Shown: positions 7,134 to 14,950, counted from the stretch's first letter. The stretch: DNA of 17,909 bases from CAIXSC01 sp040381235 (GCA_040381235.1 JBEIHS010000059.1:1-17909), one strand, 5' to 3'. A program made the numbers and translations. Notes: a model not told the origin generated them from the letters alone.

Positions 7134-8720
7134 TCACAGTTCGGCGGGGACGGCGAACAGCCAAAAACGGCTCGGCTCGGTCGGGTCGCAGTCGTTGTCC
7201 GAGCCGACCACCAGGAGACGCCGGCCGTCCGGGAGCAGCGGACCGCGCGCCAGGCCTTCGATCTTCTCGGGGAATGCGGTCCCGGCTAGTTTCCACTGCG
7301 GGTCAAGCAAATCGATCAATACGCGTTTCGCGATCGGCCGCACGCCGCTGGGCGCCTCCCGAGGCGGAAGCCGCTCGAGCCCCGCGACGTCCGACGCGCC
7401 CGTCAATTCGCAGATCATGATCTTCTTGAACTTCGCCTCAACACCCGGCGCATCGTCCCGTTCAATGACCAGGAAATGACGCTCGTCCCACGCCAAAATC
7501 TCGTTCAGTCCATTGCCGGGCAAGTCGAGCGGATAGAGCAATTCGCGCGGTTCACTCCCCCCGGCGACAGCTTTCGATAACGCCACTTCCCGCGTTACTT
7601 CCCGCGCCCCCGCCTGCGCCCCGCCATGCGACCCGCCGACTGAAATCGAAACGGACGCGGCGTTAGTCCGGTGAGCGGCCTTGGCGAGCGGCAATTCGAG
7701 GAGCCGGCACGACACGCCGTGGAACAGCAAGCCCTCGCGAGCGCTATCCTGGATCAGCGGCCGCTGGGCGAGCGCCAGCAGGCGATCGCCCGCGAAGGTG
7801 GTCGCCAGTCCCTCGAAGCCGCCGTTGGCGCGGCGTCCCGAATTGTTGCCGTTGTTCTCGTCGTCGCGGGCCGCCGCCGGTCGCGCGACCAGGAACTTCG
7901 CCGGTACGGTCAACCGTTCCAATTCCAAGCCCGACTTGTCGAACCGCACGACGTACGGTCCATATTCGTCTGAAATCCAGAGCGAGCCGTCCGAGTGGCG
8001 CCGAATCGCTTCAGGATCGAACCGCGTGCCCCGTTTCGCTTTGGCGGCGTCGGCGGCCGTGCCGGGCAGTAAGCTCGAACGGCCGCTCAGTGGATTGCCG
8101 GCCACATCCTTCAGCAGTCGGGTCGCGATCAGCTTTGGAGTAATCACGACCGGTTCGGGGCCAGCGCCGGCCGGGGCGTTTTTCGTCGCCCCGTCATGCG
8201 CCTGGCGTGCCGCGTTGCCCCGCAGCATCGCGGTCACCGCCGCCGGCAGGGACAACTCCAGTTCGTGGAAACGGCACGGGTAGGTGGCGGCGCCGTCCGC
8301 CGGACCGCGATCCGTGATCGCCCAGTATCGATCGCCCTGGCCCGTGTATTCGAGCCCGGAAAAGCCCCCTAGCAAGGCGACAGGCACTTTGGTTTCCACT
8401 TCCCCCCTGAGCCCCGAGGCATCCAGGGTGTCGCCCGCGAACTGGCCACTGGCCAAGAAACTGACCCGCTTGGCGGCATCCGCCAGCAAAGCCGGCCTGC
8501 CCGCCCCGTTCCCCGGCGCAGCGACGGCAGGCGCGGCGACAGCGGGCGGCGCGGCCATGACCGATGTCGGCTGCAGAGCCTGCCTGGCTGTCGCGCCGCT
8601 CGCCAGCACGCTCGCCAGCGACAACAGCAACCGAGTCGATATGCGTCGACGAGCAGGCATCCATTGAAAACGGGATGGCGATCGCGGCAGACACGAGTTG
8701 GCCGAAGCGTTGCGAGGCAT
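7134..8720 (-). CDS. Exported esterase-like activity of phytase family protein
   Basis: This protein has 528 residues from the ATG at 8720. It shows the pattern of the phytase-like esterase family (PF13449), a secreted beta-propeller-like fold: GFSGLEY and YWAITDRGP (119-140), FDPEAIRRHSDGSLWISDEYGPYVVRFD (234-261), GGFEGLA, LNEIL and, near the end, KIEGLARGPLLPDGRRLLVVGSDND. Esterase or phosphatase activity is the family's suggested role; the substrate is unknown. A hydrophobic signal region follows MPARRR (residues 21-45). Starting at residue 21 (8660) would give a conventional signal peptide; starting at 8720 puts the ATG 7 nt after a heptamer array. I keep the longer form but am unsure. 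Ala/Pro-rich stretches at 56-75 and an Asn/Asp-rich insert near 285 are probable disordered loops. No neighbour suggests a shared pathway. Confidence 0.88.
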   Translation of the reverse strand: MPRNASANSCLPRSPSRFQWMPARRRISTRLLLSLASVLASGATARQALQPTSVMAAPPAVAAPAVAAPGNGAGRPALLADAAKRVSFLASGQFAGDTLDASGLRGEVETKVPVALLGGFSGLEYTGQGDRYWAITDRGPADGAATYPCRFHELELSLPAAVTAMLRGNAARQAHDGATKNAPAGAGPEPVVITPKLIATRLLKDVAGNPLSGRSSLLPGTAADAAKAKRGTRFDPEAIRRHSDGSLWISDEYGPYVVRFDKSGLELERLTVPAKFLVARPAAARDDENNGNNSGRRANGGFEGLATTFAGDRLLALAQRPLIQDSAREGLLFHGVSCRLLELPLAKAAHRTNAASVSISVGGSHGGAQAGAREVTREVALSKAVAGGSEPRELLYPLDLPGNGLNEILAWDERHFLVIERDDAPGVEAKFKKIMICELTGASDVAGLERLPPREAPSGVRPIAKRVLIDLLDPQWKLAGTAFPEKIEGLARGPLLPDGRRLLVVGSDNDCDPTEPSRFWLFAVPAEL

Positions 8721-8727
8721 AGGTGAA

Positions 8728-8818
8728 GGCTGAAGGCTGAGGGCTGAGGGCTGAGGGCTGAGGGCTGAAGGCTGAAGGCTGAAGGCTGAAGGCTGAAGGC
8801 TGAAGGCTGAGGGCTGAG
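8728..8818 (-). repeat. Heptamer array, 13 units (YTCAGCC on the coding strand)
   Basis: Thirteen perfect-length 7-bp units (GGCTGAA or GGCTGAG as read on the plus strand) run without interruption. The A/G variants are clustered: one A, four G, six A, two G. Read on the minus strand, which is the sense strand of the esterase-like gene, the array ends 7 nt before the ATG at 8720. It resembles the CT-rich heptamer array before the DUF58 gene. Confidence 0.95.
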
Positions 8819-9019
8819 GGCGGGAGTGGGGAGGCGAACACGGTTACTTGAGCGGCACTTTTGAATTTGCACCGTGCATTTAGTACGTCGGGCTTCTAGC
8901 CCGCCTTTGGCTGCGGGGCTTCTCCGCGGAGCGGCGGTAGTAAGGCGCGCTCGACTTCAGCCCGGGGGACCGAGACGGTCGTTGACACCCGTTCGGTTGC
9001 ACTTCAATGCCACGCAGTG

Positions 9020-9052
9020 CCGGCCGCGGAACCGATTGGCGTCCGCGGCCGG
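9020..9052 (-). terminator. Perfect 11-bp hairpin downstream of the DUF1559 gene
   Basis: CCGGCCGCGGA at 9020-9030 and TCCGCGGCCGG at 9042-9052 are perfect inverted repeats with an 11-nt loop, about 70 nt after the DUF1559 stop on the minus strand. No T-run follows on either strand, so if it terminates transcription it does not use the classical U-tail. A dispersed palindrome is an alternative. Confidence 0.4.
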
Positions 9053-9069
9053 GAGATCTTTAGCCGGCA

Positions 9070-9090
9070 TCGCTGCGTGTATCGCAGCGA
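9070..9090 (-). terminator. 8-bp hairpin just downstream of the DUF1559 gene
   Basis: TCGCTGCG at 9070-9077 pairs perfectly with CGCAGCGA at 9083-9090 around a 5-nt loop, 30 nt after the stop of the DUF1559 gene. There is no T-run. Together with the 11-bp hairpin at 9020-9052 it makes a double stem-loop 3' end, which may terminate or stabilise the transcript. Confidence 0.4.
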
Positions 9091-9119
9091 GCATCGCTGC
9101 GAGCGTGTCCGGCAATCTG

Positions 9120-10130
9120 TTAGTAGTTGCCGACCACGTCGCCTTGATCGCGCGTGATCAGCGCCGTCATGACGCTCCCTTGAATCGTCTGCGCGAGGAA
9201 CTTGACCGATCCATCCGCCGCGACAAACATCGCTCCGCCCGGATGGAAACTGTAAATTTCGCTGTCGTTCGTGCAGTTCATGATGCAATTGCCGACGATC
9301 GTCGTGCCGCCGCTGCTCGTCGTGTCGTTCTGCAAGCCGGCGGGGTTCGAGCCGTCGACGCTGAAGCCCGCGTTGATGTCCGCCCAGCCCCAGCCGTCGG
9401 CCGTGAACTGCGTGCCGAAGGCGATGTTGCCGCTGCGGGGATTCGCCATCCGCCGCCGACCGACGTACATGTTCGGCCGACCGGCGTCTTCGCCGATGAG
9501 CAGCGTGTTCGAAGTGCCGTCGGTGATCATCGCGAACGGAACGCCGTCCGGACCGCGTCCCAAGCCGCCGAACGCATCCCGCATGTTGATCGACGGCAGG
9601 CCGCTCATAACGATGAAGGCATTGCGAACCGCGTTGATCGAGCCGTAGTCGCTGTAGCCCCACCGCGGCTGGTCGCTTCGCATACCGCCCGTCACGCCGC
9701 TGTACAGGTTCGTCGGCGGCAAGTCGCGGTTCGAGGGCGACGACGGGCACATCATCACGCTCAGGCGAACCGTGGTGAGCGGATCGTTGACGACCGCGAA
9801 CCACGGCGTGCCGAAGTTGTAGGCCGAATGGATCGAGCCCTGTTCCAGGTACGGCAGCGTGAGCGATGTCCAGGACTGTTGGAACAGCGGCGCCGAAATC
9901 GTGATGCGGCTCGGCGGCAACACACCGTACGAACCTTCGTAGTTGTGCAGCGCCAACCCGATCTGCTTCAGGTTATTCGAGCAGCTCATCCGGCGGGCCG
10001 CTTCGCGAGCGGCCTGGACGGCCGGCAGCAACAACGCGACCAAAACGCCAATGATGGCGATCACCACCAACAATTCCACAAGCGTGAAGCCGGCTCGCGC
10101 GGCCTTTCGGGACTTTCCAGCAAGTAACAC
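9120..10130 (-). CDS. DUF1559 prepilin-like protein
   Basis: This 336-residue protein starts with a type IV prepilin-like N-terminus: a short basic leader, then GFTLVELLVVIAIIGVLVAL (residues 14-33), where Gly-Phe-Thr-Leu-Val-Glu is the peptidase cleavage and methylation site. PAVQAAREAARRMSCSNNLK follows, the hallmark of the planctomycete DUF1559 family. The C-terminus has the family FHPGGAMFVAADGSVKFL stretch. These proteins are very numerous in planctomycetes, are thought to be surface or pilus-like, and have unsettled function. I start at the GTG at 10130 because AAGGGGGAG lies about 6 nt upstream (10137-10145). The next GTG upstream (10133) is possible, and a TTG at 10163 would put the ribosome site inside the gene. 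The lipoprotein gene 64 bp upstream is the usual partner. Confidence 0.93.
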   Translation of the reverse strand: MLLAGKSRKAARAGFTLVELLVVIAIIGVLVALLLPAVQAAREAARRMSCSNNLKQIGLALHNYEGSYGVLPPSRITISAPLFQQSWTSLTLPYLEQGSIHSAYNFGTPWFAVVNDPLTTVRLSVMMCPSSPSNRDLPPTNLYSGVTGGMRSDQPRWGYSDYGSINAVRNAFIVMSGLPSINMRDAFGGLGRGPDGVPFAMITDGTSNTLLIGEDAGRPNMYVGRRRMANPRSGNIAFGTQFTADGWGWADINAGFSVDGSNPAGLQNDTTSSGGTTIVGNCIMNCTNDSEIYSFHPGGAMFVAADGSVKFLAQTIQGSVMTALITRDQGDVVGNY

Positions 10131-10194
10131 CACGATCTCCCCCTTATAGAAAACAGTCGACAATCACTCGATATGTGAAACGCTGGCGACAGAC

Positions 10195-10725
10195 CTAATT
10201 GAGCTTCAGGTCCGCGATCGGTTCGCCTTTCTTGATCACCGCCTTCAGGCCGGAAAACGCGGGATTTTGATACTTCGGCGGTAGCTTCTCCGGCGCGTCG
10301 GAATCGGACACCACCGGTTTTTCCCCAGTCCACGACACCGTCACGGCGTACTCGCCTTCCGGTGCCCCGTCGCCCGGCTTGAGCGTCGAGAGTTCAAACG
10401 TGCCGTCCTCCTTGACGACCGCGAACGGCGTCCGCACCAACGCCGGCGGAGCCGAATTACTGCCGGCCTCAGCCGGAGGCGACGGCGCCACGCCCGCGTT
10501 GAGCGATTCCATCGGGTGGAACGTCACGCGAGCGTTGGGAATCGGCTTGCCGCGGTACGAGATCTTGCCGGTGGCCGGAACCAGCGGCTTGTCGATCGAG
10601 TCGACCGGTTCGGAAGAACAACCGCTCGCCCAACCCAACCAAGCCATCGTGAGCACGAAAACGCACGCTCCGCGACGGCCCCGCAGCGGCAACGTCGTCC
10701 CATCCCATAATCTGCCTGCTCGCAT
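10195..10725 (-). CDS. Small transthyretin-like lipoprotein, DUF1559 partner
   Basis: This 176-residue protein has a long basic n-region, a hydrophobic stretch (ACVFVLTMAWLGW, about 20-32) and a lipobox ASGC with the lipidated Cys at about 36. The mature part has the pattern of planctomycete carboxypeptidase-regulatory/transthyretin-like lipoproteins: ATGKISYRGKPIPNARVTFHP, EDGTFELST, DGAPEGEYAVTVSW and, near the end, LPPKYQNPAFSGLKAVI. Such proteins are anchored in a membrane and are commonly encoded directly before DUF1559 genes; their role is unknown. GGGAGCGG lies about 8 nt before the ATG, which supports the start. It is probably the first gene of a two-gene operon with the DUF1559 gene. 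A Ser/Ala/Pro insert at about 80-95 is unusual but not disruptive. Confidence 0.9.
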   Translation of the reverse strand: MRAGRLWDGTTLPLRGRRGACVFVLTMAWLGWASGCSSEPVDSIDKPLVPATGKISYRGKPIPNARVTFHPMESLNAGVAPSPPAEAGSNSAPPALVRTPFAVVKEDGTFELSTLKPGDGAPEGEYAVTVSWTGEKPVVSDSDAPEKLPPKYQNPAFSGLKAVIKKGEPIADLKLN

Positions 10726-10794
10726 CGTTCATCCGCTCCCCAAAAGTCGCCTTCGGCGTGGATCTGACATGCCAAGGTTTAGGGGCGATATGTG

Positions 10795-10838
10795 AAGAAA
10801 TTGCGAAGAAACCGTGAATCCAATTTGAGGGATTCACG
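10795..10838 (-). terminator. Likely terminator of the lipoprotein-ribD operon
   Basis: CGTGAATCC at 10813-10821 and GGATTCACG at 10830-10838 form a perfect 9-bp stem with an 8-nt loop. On the minus strand it is followed by a T-rich stretch (GTTTCTTCGCAATTTCTT). It lies about 130 nt after the ribD stop and about 90 nt before the next minus-strand gene. A second smaller hairpin, CCGGCT/AGCCGG at 10844-10860, lies just before it. Confidence 0.5.
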
Positions 10839-10966
10839 AGTGACCGGCTGGGAAAGCCGGCCGCCGCAGACCCCGACCGCGTTCACCAGCGATGGCGTAA
10901 ACCGCCGCCTGCCAAGGAGCTACGGCCGCACCCCGCAAGAAAAGATCCCGGTCGCGCCGGCGAAGA

Positions 10967-12088
10967 TCAGCGCGAGCGCGCGAACCGGGCCACGACCCGC
11001 AAGTCGTCGCCGAAGCGATCGATGCGGGTTTCTGTGATGGCGGACATGTCGGCGAGGCGTTCGAGACCGATGCCGCCGAGCGGCTGTGGAGCGCCAGCGC
11101 CGCCGATCAACTTCGGGGCGATGTACGCATGGACCTCATCGAGCAACTCGGCGTCGTGGAACGCGCCGAGGATTTGCCCGCCGCCTTCAACCAGTAGATT
11201 CGTCCAGCGCTGCCGGCCGCACTCGGCCAGCAGTTCGCCGACTTGCTGTCCGGGATGATCGTCGCCCGCCGTCAACCGCCAGATTTGGCAACCCGCGTCG
11301 GCCAGCGCCGCCACGCGCTGCGCGGGCGCGGTCGGGCCGACGGCGACCACGGTCGGCGCGGCCGCCGGGGTGCGAAACAGTTGCCGATCGACTGGCGAGC
11401 GGGCGTGGCGATCGACCACGATTCGGGTCGCGACGCGCGGGCCGGCGGGTCGCGCGGTGAGCAGCGGATCGTCGCGTTCCAAAGTGCCGCGTCCGACGAG
11501 AATCGCGTCCACCCGCCCTCGTAGCCGGTGGACCTCGGCGCGGGACTGTTCATTGCTGATCCAGCGGCTGTCGCCCGAACGCGTGGCGATTTTGCCGTCG
11601 AGCGTCATCGCCCATTTGCCGATCACCCAGGGCCGGCGATGTTCAAGCAGCATGCGGTACGGGGCATTGAGCTGCCGGGCTTCGGCTTCCATCAATCCGA
11701 CGTCAACACGGAGGCCGGCGGCGAGCAGTTCCGCGATGCCGTGTCCGGCGACGGCCGGAAACGGATCGGTCTGAGCCACGACGACGCGGGAGATGCCCGC
11801 CTGGATGACCGCGCGGGTGCAGGGCGGAGTTTTGCCGAAATGGCAGCACGGTTCGAGGGTGACGAACAGGGTCGCCCCGCGCGCTGCCGACGGCTGGTCC
11901 CGCAGGACCGATAAAGCGGCGACTTCGGCATGCGGACCGCCGTAGCGAGCATGCCAGCCTTCGGCGACAAGCCGTTCGTCTTGAACGATCACACAACCGA
12001 CCATCGGGTTCGGTTCGACCGAGCCCTCGCCGCGGCGAGCGAGCTCGAGAGCTCGCTCCATCCACCCTCGATCCGCGTCGGAAAACAT
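10967..12088 (-). CDS. ribD: Bifunctional riboflavin biosynthesis deaminase/reductase RibD
   Basis: This 373-residue protein is full length for RibD, which deaminates the pyrimidine ring of the first GTP-derived riboflavin precursor and then reduces its ribose with NADPH in the cytoplasm. The N-terminal zinc deaminase domain has HAE at 53-55 (zinc His and catalytic Glu) and PCCHFGKTPPC at 80-90 with the zinc Cys residues. The reductase domain starts near 150, with KWAMTLDGKIAT at 158-169, SRWISNEQSR, AILVGRGTLERDDPLL at 195-210, and LLVEGGGQILGAF at 298-310. No FMN riboswitch is visible upstream, and ribD starts only 4 bp after the stop of the cysteine-rich lipoprotein gene, so it is read from that gene's promoter. 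No other rib gene is in the window. Confidence 0.97.
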   Translation of the reverse strand: MFSDADRGWMERALELARRGEGSVEPNPMVGCVIVQDERLVAEGWHARYGGPHAEVAALSVLRDQPSAARGATLFVTLEPCCHFGKTPPCTRAVIQAGISRVVVAQTDPFPAVAGHGIAELLAAGLRVDVGLMEAEARQLNAPYRMLLEHRRPWVIGKWAMTLDGKIATRSGDSRWISNEQSRAEVHRLRGRVDAILVGRGTLERDDPLLTARPAGPRVATRIVVDRHARSPVDRQLFRTPAAAPTVVAVGPTAPAQRVAALADAGCQIWRLTAGDDHPGQQVGELLAECGRQRWTNLLVEGGGQILGAFHDAELLDEVHAYIAPKLIGGAGAPQPLGGIGLERLADMSAITETRIDRFGDDLRVVARFARSR

Positions 12089-12092
12089 GCGG

Positions 12093-13004
12093 TTACTCGA
12101 CGTGCTGGACAGGCCGGGCCGGATACCGCGATGACGTCCGAGCGGTGCGTTTCGGCGGGGCCGGGGCGGCCTTGGCGGCTGGTGTGCCGGAGGCGGTCGG
12201 CGCGGGCCGCGTCGCGGCGCCGGACTGGCTTGTCGCCCCTGATTTCGCCATGCCGCCAGATTTGGCCGTAGCGCCGACCCTGGCCGTGGCTCCCGACCGC
12301 GTGGTGGGGCCGGACTGCGTCGTCGGTCCGGACTGCGTCGTCGGGCCGTATTGCGTGCCCGGCCCGGACCGCGTCATCCGATTCCCTGTTGGGGCTTTGG
12401 CGGCGGGTTGCATGGGGCGTTCGCCACCGGGCAGTGTCCGCGGGGCGGCGGGCGGAGCCGGCCGCGATCGCAGCGTGGCGGTCGGCGGTTCGACATCTTC
12501 CGCTTCGGGTAAAGCCTGGGCGTCCGCTCGATCGACGCAGCTGAGTGGCTCCACGCCGCACGCTGTTTCACAGGGGAACGCGCCTCTGGCTTCGCAGCCG
12601 CCTTCACAGCTTCCATCGCAGCATTCGCCGTCGGCGCACGTGTCGCCGCGGCAGCCCCACAACAGTGACCAGAGACCGCCGACGGGCCGCTTGCGGCAGC
12701 ACGGCTGCGGTCCGATCCAGTTGCCATGGTCGTCGCACGGATCGCAGTCTTCCGGCGGGTCGCTCAGCCATTCATCGAGATAGATCTCGCCACAGCCGGT
12801 GCGACAGGCGGCTCGTTCGGCGAAGGTGGCCGGTCCGACACTGGCGTACCGTTCGCCGGTCAGCAAATGCCAACCCGACGCGAATGCTCCTGCCGTTGGC
12901 AGAGGCTCGCCGCACCGATTCATACAGCAACCGCTAGCGCCGGCGCACGCCACCGCGACCACCACAGCTATCCTGGACCACGATCGCATTTTGGACCGCA
13001 TCAT
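12093..13004 (-). CDS. Cysteine-rich lipoprotein with C-terminal hexapeptide repeats
   Basis: This 303-residue protein has a signal sequence (residues 1-25: basic start, then IAVVVAVACA) and a lipobox-like ASGC with Cys26. Eighteen Cys lie between 26 and 156, with the stretches CGEIYLDEWLSDPPEDCDPC and GNWIGPQPCC; this looks like a planctomycete-specific envelope family that I recall but cannot name. Residues 180-303 are Pro/Ala/Thr-rich and disordered, with eight hexapeptide repeats of the SGPTTQ/SGATAK type at 213-266. Many disulfides would fit a location outside the cytoplasm; the function is unknown. It is the first gene of a transcript continuing into ribD 4 bp later. ATG is doubled at the start (13004 and 13001), with GGGGAC about 8 nt upstream. 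Confidence 0.82.
   Translation of the reverse strand: MMRSKMRSWSRIAVVVAVACAGASGCCMNRCGEPLPTAGAFASGWHLLTGERYASVGPATFAERAACRTGCGEIYLDEWLSDPPEDCDPCDDHGNWIGPQPCCRKRPVGGLWSLLWGCRGDTCADGECCDGSCEGGCEARGAFPCETACGVEPLSCVDRADAQALPEAEDVEPPTATLRSRPAPPAAPRTLPGGERPMQPAAKAPTGNRMTRSGPGTQYGPTTQSGPTTQSGPTTRSGATARVGATAKSGGMAKSGATSQSGAATRPAPTASGTPAAKAAPAPPKRTARTSSRYPARPVQHVE
12207..12368 (-). repeat. In-frame 18-bp repeats encoding SGxTxx hexapeptides
   Basis: About nine consecutive 18-bp units (one YGPTTQ, two near-identical SGPTTQ/R, then diverged SGATAR/SGATAK types) lie in the 3' part of the cysteine-rich lipoprotein gene. The period keeps the reading frame. The more uniform units suggest recent duplication, the diverged ones older copies. 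Confidence 0.8.
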
Positions 13005-13257
13005 GTTTTCGTCCCCGCTCCCGGCGAACCCTGGATCTGGCGAATTTCATCGCCAGCGCGACCGGGGATTCGTGCCGCGTTCCACCGCTCCGGTAGGCCG
13101 CGTTAAGATGGCTCCCCTTAGCGGAAGTTATCGGCCGCATAACCGGCAAAATCCAAAGAATCGCTACAATCGGCGAACTTCGCGGGCCTGCCCAAACACG
13201 CCAGTTGCTCGGAACGGCTCCGTCGCCCGCCCATTCCCACCCCCGGAGACACTTGAC
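13005..13257. promoter_or_regulatory. Divergent promoter region
   Basis: This 253-bp gap separates the minus-strand lipoprotein-ribD operon from the plus-strand DUF1080 gene, so both promoters should lie here. The only suggestive word is GCTACAAT at 13163-13170, with TACAAT five of six to the -10 consensus on the plus strand, but no good -35 accompanies it. Nothing else was recognised. Confidence 0.3.
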
Positions 13258-14898
13258 GTGCCCGACCTCTTCACGACCCCGTGCCACGGGCGGCGGTTAC
13301 CCTGTCCATCCGTCAACCTGCGGACGACTCTTGCAACGAACCGGACGGCAGCGGGCCCCGCAGCGAATCGGTTAACCGGCTGGGCAACGAACCGGACGGC
13401 CGATTTGCCAATCACCCAAGCGGCCACCCCGGACGCGGCGCGCGGTTCTTGGAAAGCCTCGATCGTCCGCGCGTTGGTCGTGGCCGGCATCGGCGTCACG
13501 ACATTGTTGCCGCCCTCCGTCAGTTCGCTGGGGGACCCGCGAGGCGGATGGTTAAGCGGCGTGGGGCGTGCATTGGGGAGGCTGTCGAGCACGCTGGCCG
13601 CCGAGCCGCCAACCGGTTTCCGGCGCCTGTTCAACGATCCAGATTTGGCCGGTTGGCATGGCATGGGACACTTTGATCCCTACAAGCTGGAGGCACTGTC
13701 CGCCGAGGAACGCGAGAAGAAGTTGGCCGCCGACACGGCCGACGCCAAAAAGCATTGGCGGGTTGAGAACGGCGAGTTGATCAATGACGGGCAAGGGGCC
13801 TATTTGACGACCGACGAGGAATTCGGCGACTTCGAATTCCACATCGAATACAAGACGGTCAAGCTCGCCGATAGCGGCATCTACTTGCGGGCCACGCCGC
13901 AGGTGCAGATTTGGGACTATACGAAGGAAGGCGGCAAATGGGATCGCGGGGCCGATCTCGGCTCGGGCGGCCTCTTCAACAACGCCCGCAGCTCGCCGGG
14001 ACGCGATCCGCTGGTCCGAGCTGACAAGGCGTTCGGCGAGTGGAACGCGTTCCGCATCAAAATGGTGGGCGAACGCGTGACCGTGCATCTCAACGATCGC
14101 CTGGTGGTTGACCGCGCGCGGCTGGAAAACTACTGGCAACGCGACAAAGGCTTGCGGCGCCGCGGTCCGCTCCAGCTTCAAACCCATGGCGGCGAAATCC
14201 GCTGGCGGAACCTGTTCATCCGCGAGATCGCGGCCGAGGAAGCCAACGCCTACCTCCGCGATTGCCGCGGCGACGGCTACCGCGATCTGTTCAACGGCAA
14301 AGATCTCGAAGGCTGGGATGGCAGCGTCGCCGACTACGAAGTCAAAGACGGCACGATCGTGTGCCGTCCGGGCAAAGGCGGCGTGTTGTTCACCAAAGAG
14401 CGGTTCACCGATTTCGCGTTCCAAGCCGAATACCGGATGCCGAAGGCGGGCAACAACGGGCTGGCGATCCGCTACCCTGGCCAAGGCCGCGCGTCGTACG
14501 TCGGCATGTGCGAGATCCAACTGCTCGACGACGAAGACCCCAAATACGCCAAGCTCGACCCGCGCCAATACACGGGCTCCGTCTACGGTATGGCCGCTCC
14601 CCAACGCGGTTACAACCGGCCGCTGGGCGACTGGAACTTCATCGAGGTCGAAGTTCGCGGACCAAAGATCGTCGTCGAGCTGAACGGCACTCGGATCGTC
14701 TCCAGCGATGTCAGCCAGATCACGACCTTCATGAACGACCTGCCGCATCCCGGGAAAGATCTGCCGGGCGGCGCCGTCGGCTTCGCCGGCCATAGCGATC
14801 CGGTCGCCTTCCGCGGCGTCCGCATCAAGTCGCTCGCCGCGGAACCGGCCCCGGCCGAAAAGCCAGCGCCTCCCGGAGCGAATGCGGCAGGCAACTAA
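13258..14898 (+). CDS. Exported protein with two DUF1080 (3-keto-disaccharide hydrolase) domains
   Basis: This is 546 residues from the GTG at 13258, which has GGAG about 10 nt upstream (13244-13247). The frame stays open further upstream, so the start is not certain. A hydrophobic segment at about 68-87 follows a long polar N-terminus with two ATNRTA words, and STLAAEPP at about 110-117 looks like a signal-peptidase site; export with an unusually long n-region is inferred. Two DUF1080 domains, a concanavalin-like glycan-binding or hydrolase fold, follow: one at about 119-325 (FRRLFNDPDLAGWHG, DSGIYLRA, VTVHLND) and one at about 335-530 (YRDLFNGKDLEGWDG, NNGLAIRYPG, EIQLLDDEDP, VVELNGT). Some family members act on 3-keto-glycosides; which domain is active here is unknown. 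The tail is Ala/Pro-rich. Confidence 0.87.
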   Translation: MPDLFTTPCHGRRLPCPSVNLRTTLATNRTAAGPAANRLTGWATNRTADLPITQAATPDAARGSWKASIVRALVVAGIGVTTLLPPSVSSLGDPRGGWLSGVGRALGRLSSTLAAEPPTGFRRLFNDPDLAGWHGMGHFDPYKLEALSAEEREKKLAADTADAKKHWRVENGELINDGQGAYLTTDEEFGDFEFHIEYKTVKLADSGIYLRATPQVQIWDYTKEGGKWDRGADLGSGGLFNNARSSPGRDPLVRADKAFGEWNAFRIKMVGERVTVHLNDRLVVDRARLENYWQRDKGLRRRGPLQLQTHGGEIRWRNLFIREIAAEEANAYLRDCRGDGYRDLFNGKDLEGWDGSVADYEVKDGTIVCRPGKGGVLFTKERFTDFAFQAEYRMPKAGNNGLAIRYPGQGRASYVGMCEIQLLDDEDPKYAKLDPRQYTGSVYGMAAPQRGYNRPLGDWNFIEVEVRGPKIVVELNGTRIVSSDVSQITTFMNDLPHPGKDLPGGAVGFAGHSDPVAFRGVRIKSLAAEPAPAEKPAPPGANAAGN

Positions 14899-14907
14899 GA
14901 TTTTTTT
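14868..14907 (+). terminator. Weak terminator-like structure at the end of the DUF1080 gene
   Basis: GCCT at 14868-14871 pairs with AGGC at 14889-14892 and CCG with CGG inside, with one C:C mismatch. A run of seven T follows at 14901-14907, just after the stop codon. The stem is weak and the T-run is 8 nt away, so this is only suggestive. Confidence 0.3.
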
Positions 14908-14931
14908 CAGGTCGCCCAGTTGCGTCTTTGT

Positions 14932-14949
14932 ACGACGGACTTCCCGTCT
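14932..14949 (+). repeat. Dispersed hairpin motif, copy 2 (partly decayed)
   Basis: ACGACGGAC at 14932-14940 and GTCTGTCGC nearby are the same hairpin as at 2923-2945, with one substitution giving a G:U pair and one mismatch. It marks the left edge of the 10-bp repeat array. Confidence 0.5.
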
Positions 14950-14950
14950 G

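Larger units (their letters stand above)
8819..9119. other. Intergenic region with several palindromes, no gene seen
   Basis: This lies between the start of the esterase-like gene and the end of the DUF1559 gene, both on the minus strand. It should contain the esterase promoter, but no convincing -35/-10 pair was found. A small hairpin CGGGC-TTCTA-GCCCG occurs near 8889-8903. Two stronger hairpins close to the DUF1559 end are listed separately. Confidence 0.5.

Noticed and set aside
8874..10127. Plus-strand reading frame of 417 codons
   Set aside because: It lies antisense to the DUF1559 gene, is very rich in Arg and Ala and has no recognisable motif. It is a shadow of the real gene in GC-rich DNA.
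12089..13257. FMN riboswitch controlling ribD
   Set aside because: ribD follows the lipoprotein gene by 4 bp, and no conserved FMN-element sequence was recognised before either gene.
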